From positions 23,418,559-23,482,558 of the forward strand of contig OZ038435.1 of NCBI GenBank assembly GCA_964036275.1: a stretch of 64,000 nt of DNA, written 5' to 3'. The position numbers and the translations under genes were made by a program. The DNA is from Litoditis marina. Its lineage: Eukaryota; Nematoda; Chromadorea; Rhabditida; Rhabditidae. Within the stretch, counting starts at the first letter, position 1. Each line of letters opens with the position of its first letter. Positions 14,501 to 28,000 of the stretch are shown here, piece after piece. The notes beneath the pieces were generated by a model that was not told where the DNA came from, searched no databases, and saw only the letters and a list, made by a program, of their open reading frames with translations.

Positions 14501-17500
14501 GGGAAATTGGGAGGAACCTCGAAACATGAACTTATTCTCAATGAGTAACATATAACTTCATGAAGGTAACGTAAGAGAAGGTTTATCAACACTGGCCTAC
14601 TACATTAAATCGGTCATGTTTAGACAATTACAATTATGTTCTCCCTGCGTGTACTAAATCACGTTTCTCGTGGGAAATTGGGAGGAATCTCGAAACATCA
14701 ACTTATTCTCAATGAGTAACATATAACTTCATGAAGGTAACGTAAGAGAAGGTTTATCAACACTGGCCTACTACATTAAATCGGTCATGTTTAGACAATT
14801 ACAATTATGTTCTCCCTGCGTGTACTAAGTCACGTTTCTCGTGGGAAATTGGGAGGAACCTCAAAACATCAATTTATTCTTAATGAGTAACATATAACTT
14901 CATGAAAGTAACGTAAGAGAAGGTTTATCAACACTGGCCTACTACATTAAATCGGTCATGTTCAGACAATTACAATTATGTTCTCCCTGCGTGTACTAAG
15001 TCACGTTTCTCGTGGGAAATTGGGAGGAACCTTGAAACATCAATTTATTCTCAATGAGTAACATATAACTTCATGAACATAACGTAAGAGAAGGTTTATC
15101 AACACTGGCCTACTACATTAAATCGGTCATGTTTGTTTAGACAATTACAATTATGTTCTCCTTGCGTGTACTAAGTCACGTGTCTCGTGGGAAATTGGGA
15201 GGAACCTCGAAACATCAACTTATTCTCAATGAGTAACATTAAACTTCATGAAGGTAACGTAAGAGAAGGTTTATCAACACTGGCCTACTACATTAAATCG
15301 GTCATGTTTAGACAATTACAATTATGTTCTCCCTGCGTGTACTAAGTCACGTTTCTCGTGGGAAATCGGGAGGAACCTTGAAACATCAATTTATTCTCAA
15401 TGAGTAACATATAACTTCATGAAAGTAACGTAAGAGAAGGTTTATCAACACTGGCCTACTACATTAAATCGGTCATGTTTAGACAATTACAATTATGTTC
15501 TCCCTGCGTGTACTAAGTCCCGTTTCTCGTGGGAAATTGGGAGGAACCTCGAAACATCAACTTATTCTCAATGAGTAACATATAACTTCATGAAGGTAAC
15601 GTAAGAGAAGGTTTATCAACACTGGCCTACTACATTGAATCGGTCATGTTTAGACAATTACAATTATGTTCTCCCTGCGTGTACTAAGTCACGTTTCTCG
15701 TGGGAAATTGGGAGGAACCTTGAAACATCAATTTATTCTCCATGAGTAACATATAACTTCATGAACATAACGTAAGAGAAGGTTTATCAACACTGGCCTA
15801 CTACATTAAATCGGTCATGTTTGTTTAGACAATTACAATTATGTTCTCCTTGCGTGTACTAAGTCACGTGTCTCGTGGGAAATTGGGAGGAACCTCGAAA
15901 CATCAACTTATTCTCAATGAGTAACATTAAACTTCATGAAGGTAACGTAAGAGAAGGTTTATCAACACTGGCCTACTACATTATATCGGTCATGTTTAGA
16001 CAATTACAATTATGTTCTCCCTGCGTGTACTAAGCCACGTTTCTCGTGGGAAATCGGGAGGAACCTTGAAACATCAATTTATTCTCAATGAGTAACATAT
16101 AACTTCATGAAAGTAACGTAAGAGAAGGTTTATCAACACTGGCCTACTACATTGAATCGGTCATGTTTAGACAATTACAATTATGTTCTCCCTGCGTGTA
16201 CTAAGTCCCGTTTCTCGTGGGAAATTGGGAGGAACCTCGAAACATCAACTTATTCTCAATGAGTAACATATAACTTCATGAAAGTAACGTAAGAGAAGGT
16301 TTATCAACACTGGCCTACTACATTAAATCGGTCATGTTTAGACAATTACAATTATGTTCTCCCTGCGTGTACTAAGTCACGTTTCTCGTGGGAAATTGGG
16401 AGGAACCTTGAAACATCAATTTATTCTCAATGAGTAACATATAACTTCATGAAAGTAACGTAAGCGAAGGTTTATCAACACTGGCCTACTACATTAAATC
16501 GGTCATGTTTAGAAAATTACATTTATGTTCTCCCTGCGTGTACTAAGTCCCGTTTCTCGTGGGAAATTGGGAGGAACCTCGAAACATCAATTTATTCTCA
16601 ACGAGTAACATATAACTTCATGAAAGTAACGTAAGAGAAGGTTTATCAACACTGGCCTACTACATTAAATCGGTCATGTTTAGACAATTACAATTATATG
16701 CTCCCTGCGTGTACTAAGTCACGTTTCTCGTGGGAAATTGGGAGGAACCTTGAAACATCAATTTATTCTCAATGAGTAACATATAACTTCATGAAAGTAA
16801 CGTAAGAGAAGGTTCATCAACACTGGCCTACTACATTAAATCGGTCATGTTAAGACAATTACAATTATGTTCTCCCTGCGTGTACTAAGTCACGTTTCTC
16901 GTGGGAAATTGGGAGGAACCTCGAAACATGAACTTATTCTCAATGAGTAACATATAACTTCATGAAGGTAACGTAAGAGAAGGTTTATCAACACTGGCCT
17001 ACTACATTAAATCGGTCATGTTTAGACAATTACAATTATGTTCTCCCTGCGTGTACTAAGTCACGTTTCTCGTGGGAAATTGGGAGGAATCTCGAAACAT
17101 CAACTTATTCTCAATGAGTAACATATAACTTCATGAAGGTAACGTAAGAGAAGGTTTATCAACACTGGCCTACTACATTAAATCGGTCATGTTTAGACAA
17201 TTACAATTATGTTCTCCCTGCGTGTACTAAGTCACGTTTCTCGTGGGAAATTGGGAGGAACCTCAAAACATCAATTTATTCTTAATGAGTAACATATAAC
17301 TTCATGAAAGTAACGTAAGAGAAGGTTTATCAACACTGGCCTACTACATTAAATCGGTCATGTTCAGACAACTACAATTATGTTCTCCCTGCGTGTACTA
17401 AGTCACGTTTCTCGTGGGAAATTGGGAGGAACCTTGAAACATCAATTTATTCTCAATGAGTAACATATAACTTCATGAACATAACGTAAGAGAAGGTTTA

Positions 17501-20500
17501 TCAACACTGGCCTACTACATTAAATCGGTCATGTTTGTTTAGGCAATTACAATTATGTTCTCCTTGCGTGTACTAAGTCACGTGTCTCGTGGGAAATTGG
17601 GAGGAACCTCGAAACATCAACTTATTCTCAATGAGTAACATTAAACTTCATGAAGGTAACGTGAGAGAAGGTTTATCAACACTGGCCTACTACATTAAAT
17701 CGGTCATGTTTAGACAATTACAATTATGTTCTCCCTGCGTGTACTAAGTCACGTTTCTCGTGGGAAATCGGGAGGAACCTTGAAACATCAATTTATTCTC
17801 AATGAGTAACATATAACTTCATGAAAGTAACGTAAGAGAAGGTTTATCAACACTGGCCTACTACATTAAATCGGTCATGTTTAGACAATTACAATTATGT
17901 TCTCCCTGCGTGTACTAAGTCCCGTTTCTCGTGGGAAATTGGGAGGAACCTCGAAACATCAACTTATTCTCAATGAGTAACATATAACTTCATGAAGGTA
18001 ACGTAAGAGAAGGTTTATCAACACTGGCCTACTACATTAAATCGGTCATGTTTAGAAAATTACAATTATGTTCTCCCTGCGTGTACTAAATCACGTTTCT
18101 CGTGGGAAATTGGGAGGAATCTCGAAACATCAACTTATTCTCAATGAGTAACATATAACTTCATGAAGGTAACGTAAGAGAAGGTTTATCAACACTGGCC
18201 TACTACATTAAATCGGTCATGTTTAGACAATTACAATTATGTTCTCCCTGCGTGTACTAAATCACGTTTCTCGTGGGAAATTGGGAGGAATCTCGAAACA
18301 TCAACTTATTCTCAATGAGTAACATATAACTTCATGAAGGTAACGTAAGAGAAGGTTTATCAACACTGGCCTACTACATTAAATCGGTCATGTTTAGACA
18401 ATTACAATTATGTTCTCCCTGCGTGTACTAAGTCACGTTTCTCGTGGGAAATTGGGAGGAACCTCAAAACATCAATTTATTCTTAATGAGTAACATATAA
18501 CTTCTTAATGAGTTCTTAATGAGTAACATATAACCATGAAAGTAACGTAAGAGAAGGTTTATCAACACTGGCCTACTACATTAAATCGGTCATGTTCAGA
18601 CAATTACAATTATGTTCTCCCTGCGTGTACTAAGTCACGTTCCTCGTGGGAAATTGGGAGGAACCTTGAAACATCAATTTATTCTCAATGAGTAACATAT
18701 AACTTCATGAACATAACGTAAGAGAAGGTTTATCAACACTGGCCTACTACATTAAATCGGTCATGTTTGTTTAGACAATTACAATTATGTTCTCCTTGCG
18801 TGTACTAAGTCACGTGTCTCGTGGGAAATTGGGAGGAACCTCGAAACATCAACTTATTCTCAATGAGTAACATTAAACTTCATGAAGGTAACGTAAGAGA
18901 AGGTTTATCAACACTGGCCTACTACATTAAATCGGTCATGTTTGTTTAGACAATTACAATTATGTTCTCCTTGCGTGTACTAAGTCACGTTTCTCGTGGG
19001 AAATCGGGAGGAACCTTGAAACATCAATTTATTCTCAATGAGTAACATATAACTTCATGAACATAACGTAAGAGAAGGTTTATCAACACTGGCCTACTAC
19101 ATTAAATCGGTCATGTTTGTTTAGGCAATTACAAGTATGTTCTCCTTGCGTGTACTAAGTCACGTGTCTCGTGGGAAATTGGGAGGAACCTCGAAACATC
19201 AACTTATTCTCAATGAGTAACATTAAACTTCATGAAGGTAACGTAAGAGAAGGTTTATCAACACTGGCCTACTACATTAAATCGGTCATGTTTAGACAAT
19301 TACAATTATGTTCTCCCTGCGTGTACTAAGTCACGTTTCTCGTGGGAAATCGGGAGGAACCTTGAAACATCAATTTATTCTCAATGAGTAACATATAACT
19401 TCATGAAAGTAACGTAAGAGAAGGTTTATCAACACTGGCCTACTACATTAAATCGGTCATGTTTAGACAATTACAATTATGTTCTCCCTGCGTGTACTAA
19501 GTCCCGTTTCTCGTGGGAAATTGGGAGGAACCTCGAAACATCAACTTATTCTCAATGAGTAACATATAACTTCATGAAGGTAACGTAAGAGAAGGTTTAT
19601 CAACACTGGCCTACTACATTAAATCGGTCATGTTTAGAAAATTACAATTATGTTCTCCCTGCGTGTACTAAGTCACGTTTCTCGTGGGAAATCGGGAGGA
19701 ACCTTGAAACATCAATTTATTCTCAATGAGTAACATATAACTTCATGAAAGTAACGTAAGAGAAGGTTTATCAACACTGGCCTACTACATTAAATCGGTC
19801 ATGTTTAGACAATTACAATTATGTTCTCCCTGCGTGTACTAAGTCACGTTTCTCGTGGGAAATTGGGAGGAACCTTGAAACATCAATTTATTCTCAATGA
19901 GTAACATATAACTTCATGAAAGTAACGTAAGAGAAGGTTTATCAACACTGGCCTACTACATTAAATCGGTCATGTTTAGACAATTACAATTATGTTCTCC
20001 CTGCGTGTACTAAATCACGTTTCTCGTGGGAAATTGGGAGGAATCTCGAAACATCAACTTATTCTCAATGAGTAACATATAACTTCATGAAGGTAACGTA
20101 AGAGAAGGTTTATCAACACTGGCCTACTACATTAAATCGGTCATGTTTAGACAATTACAATTATGTTCTCCCTGCGTGTACTAAGTCCCGTTTCTCGTGG
20201 GAAATTGGGAGGAACCTCGAAACATCAACTTATTCTCAATGAGTAACATATAACTTCATGAAGGTAACGTAAGAGAAGGTTTATTAACACTGGCCTACTA
20301 CATTAAATCGGTCATGTTTAGACAATTACAATTATGTTCTCCCTGCGTGTACTAAGTCCCGTTTCTCGTGGGAAATTGGGAGGAACCTCGAAACATCAAC
20401 TTATTCTCAATGAGTAACATATAACTTCATGAAGGTAACGTAAGAGAAGGTTTATCAACACTGGCCTACTACATTAAATCGGTCATGTTTAGAAAATTAC

Positions 20501-23500
20501 AATTATGTTCTCCCTGCGTGTACTAAGTCACGTTTCTCGTGGGAAATCGGGAGGAACCTTGAAACATCAATTTATTCTCAATGAGTAACATATAACTTCA
20601 TGAAAGTAACGTAAGAGAAGGTTTATCAACACTGGCCTACTACATTAAATCGGTCATGTTTAGACAATTACAATTATGTTCTCCCTGCGTGTACTAAGTC
20701 ACGTTTCTCGTGGGAAATTGGGAGGAACCTTGAAACATCAATTTATTCTCAATGAGTAACATATAACTTCATGAAAGTAACGTAAGAGAAGGTTTATCAA
20801 CACTGGCCTACTACATTAAATCGGTCATGTTTAGACAATTACAATTATGTTCTCCCTGCGTGTACTAAATCACGTTTCTCGTGGGAAATTGGGAGGAATC
20901 TCGAAACATCAACTTATTCTCAATGAGTAACATATAACTTCATGAAGGTAACGTAAGAGAAGGTTTATCAACACTGGCCTACTACATTAAATCGGTCATG
21001 TTTAGACAATTACAATTATGTTCTCCCTGCGTGTACTAAGTCACGTTTCTCGTGGGAAATTGGGAGGAACCTCAAAACATCAATTTATTCTTAATGAGTA
21101 ACATATAACTTCTTAATGAGTTCTTAATGAGTAACATATAACCATGAAAGTAACGTAAGAGAAGGTTTATCAACACTGGCCTACTACATTAAATCGGTCA
21201 TGTTCAGACAATTACAATTATGTTCTCCCTGCGTGTACTAAGTCACGTTCCTCGTGGGAAATTGGGAGGAACCTTGAAACATCAATTTATTCTCAATGAG
21301 TAACATATAACTTCATGAACATAACGTAAGAGAAGGTTTATCAACACTGGCCTACTACATTAAATCGGTCATGTTTGTTTAGACAATTACAATTATGTTC
21401 TCCTTGCGTGTACTAAGTCACGTGTCTCGTGGGAAATTGGGAGGAACCTCGAAACATCAACTTATTCTCAATGAGTAACATTAAACTTCATGAAGGTAAC
21501 GTAAGAGAAGGTTTATCAACACTGGCCTACTACATTAAATCGGTCATGTTTGTTTAGACAATTACAATTATGTTCTCCTTGCGTGTACTAAGTCACGTTT
21601 CTCGTGGGAAATCGGGAGGAACCTTGAAACATCAATTTATTCTCAATGAGTAACATATAACTTCATGAAAGTAACGTAAGAGAAGGTTTATCAACACTGG
21701 CCTACTACATTAAATCGGTCATGTTTAGACAATTACAATTATGTTCTCCCTGCGTGTACTAAGTCCCGTTTCTCGTGGGAAATTGGGAGGAACCTCGAAA
21801 CATCAACTTATTCTCAATGAGTAACATATAACTTCATGAAGGTAACGTAAGAGAAGGTTTATCAACACTGGCCTACTACATTAAATCGGTCATGTTTAGA
21901 CAATTACAATTATGTTCTCCCTGCGTGTACTAAGTCACGTTTCTCGTGGGAAATTGGGAGGAACCTTGAAACATCAATTTATTCTCCATGAGTAACATAT
22001 AACTTCATGAACATAACGTAAGAGAAGGTTTATCAACACTGGCCTACTACATTAAATCGGTCATGTTTGTTTAGACAATTACAATTATGTTCTCCTTGCG
22101 TGTACTAAGTCACGTGTCTCGTGGGAAATTGGGAGGAACCTCGAAACATCAACTTATTCTCAATGAGTAACATTAAACTTCATGAAGGTAACGTAAGAGA
22201 AGGTTTATCAACACTGGCCTACTACATTAAATCGGTCATGTTTAGACAATTACAATTATGTTCTCCCTGCGTGTACTAAGTCACGTTTCTCGTGGGAAAT
22301 CGGGAGGAACCTTGAAACATCAATTTATTCTCAATGAGTAACATATAACTTCATGAAAGTAACGTAAGAGAAGGTTTATCAACACTGGCCTACTACATTA
22401 AATCGGTCATGTTTAGACAATTACAATTATGTTCTCCCTGCGTGTACTAAGTCCCGTTTCTCGTGGGAAATTGGGAGGAACCTCGAAACATCAACTTATT
22501 CTCAATGAGTAACATATAACTTCATGAAGGTAACGTAAGAGAAGGTTTATCAACACTGGCCTACTACATTAAATCGGTCATGTTTAGACAATTACAATTA
22601 TGTTCTCCCTGCGTGTACTAAGTCACGTTTCTCGTGGGAAATTGGGAGGAACCTTGAAACATCAATTTATTCTCCATGAGTAACATATAACTTCATGAAC
22701 ATAACGTAAGAGAAGGTTTATCAACACTGGCCTACTACATTAAATCGGTCATGTTTGTTTAGACAATTACAATTATGTTCTCCTTGCGTGTACTAAGTCA
22801 CGTGTCTCGTGGGAAATTGGGAGGAACCTCGAAACATCAACTTATTCTCAATGAGTAACATTAAACTTCATGAAGGTAACGTAAGAGAAGGTTTATCAAC
22901 ACTGGCCTACTACATTATATCGGTCATGTTTAGACAATTACAATTATGTTCTCCCTGCGTGTACTAAGCCACGTTTCTCGTGGGAAATCGGGAGGAACCT
23001 TGAAACATCAATTTATTCTCAATGAGTAACATATAACTTCATGAAAGTAACGTAAGAGAAGGTTTATCAACACTGGCCTACTACATTAAATCGGTCATGT
23101 TTAGACAATTACAATTATGTTCTCCCTGCGTGTACTAAGTCCCGTTTCTCGTGGGAAATTGGGAGGAACCTCGAAACATCAACTTATTCTCAATGAGTAA
23201 CATATAACTTCATGAAGGTAACGTAAGCGAAGGTTTATCAACACTGGCCTACTACATTAAATCGGTCATGTTTAGAAAATTACATTTATGTTCTCCCTGC
23301 GTGTACTAAGTCCCGTTTCTCGTGGGAAATTGGGAGGAACCTCGAAACATCAATTTATTCTCAACGAGTAACATATAACTTCATGAAAGTAACGTAAGAG
23401 AAGGTTTATCAACACTGGCCTACTACATTAAATCGGTCATGTTTAGACAATTACAATTATATGCTCCCTGCGTGTACTAAGTCACGTTTCTCGTGGGAAA

Positions 23501-24900
23501 TTGGGAGGAACCTTGAAACATCAATTTATTCTCAATGAGTAACATATAACTTCATGAAAGTAACGTAAGAGAAGGTTTATCAACACTGGCCTACTACATT
23601 AAATCGGTCATGTTAAGACAATTACAATTATGTTCTCCCTGCGTGTACTAAGTCACGTTTCTCGTGGGAAATTGGGAGGAACCTCGAAACATGAACTTAT
23701 TCTCAATGAGTAACATATAACTTCATGAAGGTAACGTAAGAGAAGGTTTATCAACACTGGCCTACTACATTAAATCGGTCATGTTTAGACAATTACAATT
23801 ATGTTCTCCCTGCGTGTACTAAGTCACGTTTCTCGTGGGAAATTGGGAGGAATCTCGAAACATCAACTTATTCTCAATGAGTAACATATAACTTCATGAA
23901 GGTAACGTAAGAGAAGGTTTATCAACACTGGCCTACTACATTAAATCGGTCATGTTTAGACAATTACAATTATGTTCTCCCTGCGTGTACTAAGTCACGT
24001 TTCTCGTGGGAAATTGGGAGGAACCTCAAAACATCAATTTATTCTTAATGAGTAACATATAACTTCATGAAAGTAACGTAAGAGAAGGTTTATCAACACT
24101 GGCCTACTACATTAAATCGGTCATGTTCAGACAATTACAATTATGTTCTCCCTGCGTGTACTAAGTCACGTTTCTCGTGGGAAATTGGGAGGAACCTTGA
24201 AACATCAATTTATTCTCAATGAGTAACATATAACTTCATGAACATAACGTAAGAGAAGGTTTATCAACACTGGCCTACTACATTAAATCGGTCATGTTTG
24301 TTTAGCCAATTACAATTATGTTCTCCTTGCGTGTACTAAGTCACGTGTCTCGTGGGAAATTGGGAGGAACCTCGAAACATCAACTTATTCTCAATGAGTA
24401 ACATTAAACTTCATGAAGGTAACGTAAGAGAAGGTTTATCAACACTGGCCTACTACATTAAATCGGTCATGTTTAGACAATTACAATTATGTTCTCCCTG
24501 CGTGTACTAAGTCACGTTTCTCGTGGGAAATCGGGAGGAACCTTGAAACATCAATTTATTCTCAATGACTAACATATAACTTCATGAAAGTAACGTAAGA
24601 GAAGGTTTATCAACACTGGCCTACTACATTAAATCGGTCATGTTTAGACAATTACAATTATGTTCTCCCTGCGTGTACTAAGTCACGTTTCTCGTGGAAA
24701 ATTGGGAGGAACCTTGAAACATCAATTTATTCTCAATGAGTACCATATAACTTCATGAAAGTAACGTAAGAGAAGGTTTATCAACACTGGCCTACTACTT
24801 TAAATCGGTCATGTTTAGACAATTACAATTATGTTCTCCCTGCGTGTACTAAGTCACGTTTTTCGTGGAAAAATGGGAGGAACCTTGAAACATCAATTTA
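8501..24900. repeat. Satellite block A2 with GTTT-insertion monomer pairs
   Basis: This block is marked by a recurring pair of monomers. The first has GAACATAACG instead of GAAAGTAACG, together with a 4 bp duplication giving CATGTTTGTTTAG. The next has ACATTAAACTTC instead of ACATATAACTTC. The pair occurs near 8560, 10280, 10970, 13540, 15070, 15760, 17480, 18710, 19070, 21320, 22010, 22700 and 24240, at intervals close to multiples of 171 bp. A rearranged monomer with a doubled TTCTTAATGAG is at 18501 and again at 21109, showing a 2608 bp duplication. Confidence 0.8.
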
Positions 24901-25059
24901 TTCTCAATGAGTAACATATAACTTCATGAAAGTAACGTAAAAGAAGGTTCATCAACACTGGCCTACTACATTAAATCGGTCATGTTCAGACAATTACAAT
25001 TATGTTCTCTCTGCGTGTACTGAGTCACGTGTCTCGTGGAAAATTAGGAGGAACCTCGA

Positions 25060-28000
25060 GACATCAATTTATTCTCAATGAGTAACTTATTACTTCATGA
25101 AAGTAACGTAAGAGAAGGTTTATCAACACTGGCCTACTACATTAAATCGGTCATGTTAAGACAATTACAATTATGTTCTCCCTGCGTGTACTAAGTCACG
25201 TTTCTCGTGGGAAATTGGGAGGAACCTCGAGACATCAATTTATTTTCAATGAGTAACATATAACTTCATGAAAGTAACGTAAGAGAAGGTTTATCAACAC
25301 TGGCCTACTCCATTAAATCGGTCATGTTAAGACAATTACAATTATGTTCTTCCTGCGTGTACTAAGTCACGTGTCTCGTGGAAAATTGGGAGGAACCTCG
25401 AAACATCAACTTATTCTCAATGAGTAACATATAACTTCATGAAAGTAACGTAAGAGAAGGTTTATCAACACTGGCCTACTACATTAAATCGGTCATGTTA
25501 AGACAATTACAATTATGTTCTCCCTGCGTGTACTAATTCACGTGTCTCGTGGAAAATTGGGAGGAACCTCGAAACATCAACTTATTCTCAATGAGTAACA
25601 TATAACTTCATGAAAGTAACGTAAGAGAAGGTTTATCAACACTGGCCCTACTCCATTAAATTGGTCATGTTAAGACAATTACAATTATGTTCTCCCTGCG
25701 TGTACTAATTCACGTGTCTCGTGGAAAATTGGGAGGAACCTCGAAACATCAACTTATTCTCAATGAGTAACATATAACTTCATGAAGGTAACGTATAAGA
25801 TGGTTTATCAACACTGGCCTACTACATTAAATCGGTCATGTTAAGACAATTACAATTATGTTCTCCCTGCGTGTACTAAGTCACGTTTCTCGTGGGAAAT
25901 TGGAAGGAACCTCGGGACATCAATTTATTTTCAATGAGTAACATATAACTTCATGAAGGTAACGTATAAGATGGTTTATCAACACTGGCCTACTACATTA
26001 AATCGGTCATGTTAATACAATTACAATTATGTTCTCCCTGCGTGTACTAAGTCACGTGTCTCGTGGGAAATTGGGAGGAACCTCGAGACATCAATTTATT
26101 TTCAATGAGTAACATATTACTTCATGAAGGTAACGTATAAGATGGTTTATCAACACTGGCCTACTACATTAAATCGGTCATGTTAAGACAATTACAATTA
26201 TGTTTTCCCTGCGTGTACTAAGTCACGTGTCTCGTGGGAAATTGGGAGGAACCTCGAGATATCAATTTATTTTCAATGAGTAACATATTACTTCATGAAG
26301 GTAACGTATAATTTTCAATGAGTAACATATTACTTCATGAAGGTGACGTAACTTATAACTTCATGAAGGTAACGTATAAGATGGTTTATCAACACTGGCC
26401 TACTACATTAAATCGGTCATGTTAAGACAATTACAATTATGTTCTCCCTGCGTGTACTAAGTCACGTTTCTCGTGGGAAATTGGAAGGAACCTCGGGACA
26501 TCAATTTATTTTCAATGAGTAACATATAACTTCATGAAGGTAACGTATAAGATGGTTTATCAACACTGGCCTACTACATTAAATCGGTCATGTTAATACA
26601 ATTACAATTATGTTCTCCCTGCGTGTACTAAGTCACGTGTCTCGTGGGAAATTGGGAGGAACCTCGAGACATCAATTTATTTTCAATGAGTAACATATTA
26701 CTTCATGAAGGTAACGTATAAGATGGTTTATCAACACTGGCCTACTACATTAAATCGGTCATGTTAAGACAATTACAATTATGTTTTCCCTGCGTGTACT
26801 AAGTCACGTGTCTCGTGGGAAATTGGGAGGAACCTCGAGATATCAATTTATTTTCAATGAGTAACATATTACTTCATGAAGGTAACGTATAATTTTCAAT
26901 GAGTAACATATTACTTCATGAAGGTGACGTAACTTATAACTTCATGAAGGTAACGTATAAGATGGTTTATCAACACTGGCCTACTACATTAAATCGGTCA
27001 TGTTAAGACAATTACAATTATGTTCTCCCTGCGTGTACTAAGTCACGTGTCTCGTGGGAAATTGGGAGAAACCTCGAGACATCAATTTATTTTCAATGAG
27101 TAACATATTACTTCATGAAGATAATGTATAAGATGGTTTATCAACACTGGCCTACTACATTAAATCGGTCATGTTAAGACAATTACAATTATGTTCTCCC
27201 TGCGTGTACTAAGTCACGTTTCTCGTGGGAAATTGGGAGGAACCTCGAAACATCAACTTATTCTCAATGAGTAACATATTACTTCACGAAGGTAACGTAT
27301 AATTTTCAATGAGTAACATATTACTTCATGAAGGTGACGTATAACATGAAGGTAACGTATAAGATGGTTTATCAACACTGGCCTACTACATTGAATCGGT
27401 CATGTTAAGACAATTACAATTATGTTCTTCCTGCGTGTACTAAGTCACGTGTCTCGTGGAAAATTGGGAGGAACCTCGAAACATCAACTTATTCTCAATG
27501 AGTAACATATAACTTCATGAAAGTAACGTAAGAGAAGGTTTATCAACACTGGCCTACTACATTAAATCGGTCATGTTAAGACAATTACAATTATGTTCTC
27601 CCTGCGTGTACTAATTCACGTGTCTCGTGGAAAATTGGGAGGAACCTCGAAACATCAACTTATTCTCAATGAGTAACATATAACTTCATGAAAGTAACGT
27701 AAGAGAAGGTTTATCAACACTGGCCCTACTCCATTAAATTGGTCATGTTAAGACAATTACAATTATGTTCTCCCTGCGTGTACTAAGTCACGTGTCTCGT
27801 GGGAAATTGGGAGGAACCTCGAGACATCAATTTATTTTCAATGACTAACATATTACTTCATGAAGGTAACGTATAAGATGGTTTATCAACACTGGCCTAC
27901 TACATTAAATCGGTCATGTTAAGACAATTACAATTATGTTTTCCCTGCGTGTACTAAGTCACGTGTCTCGTGGGAAATTGGGAGGAACCTCGAGATATCA

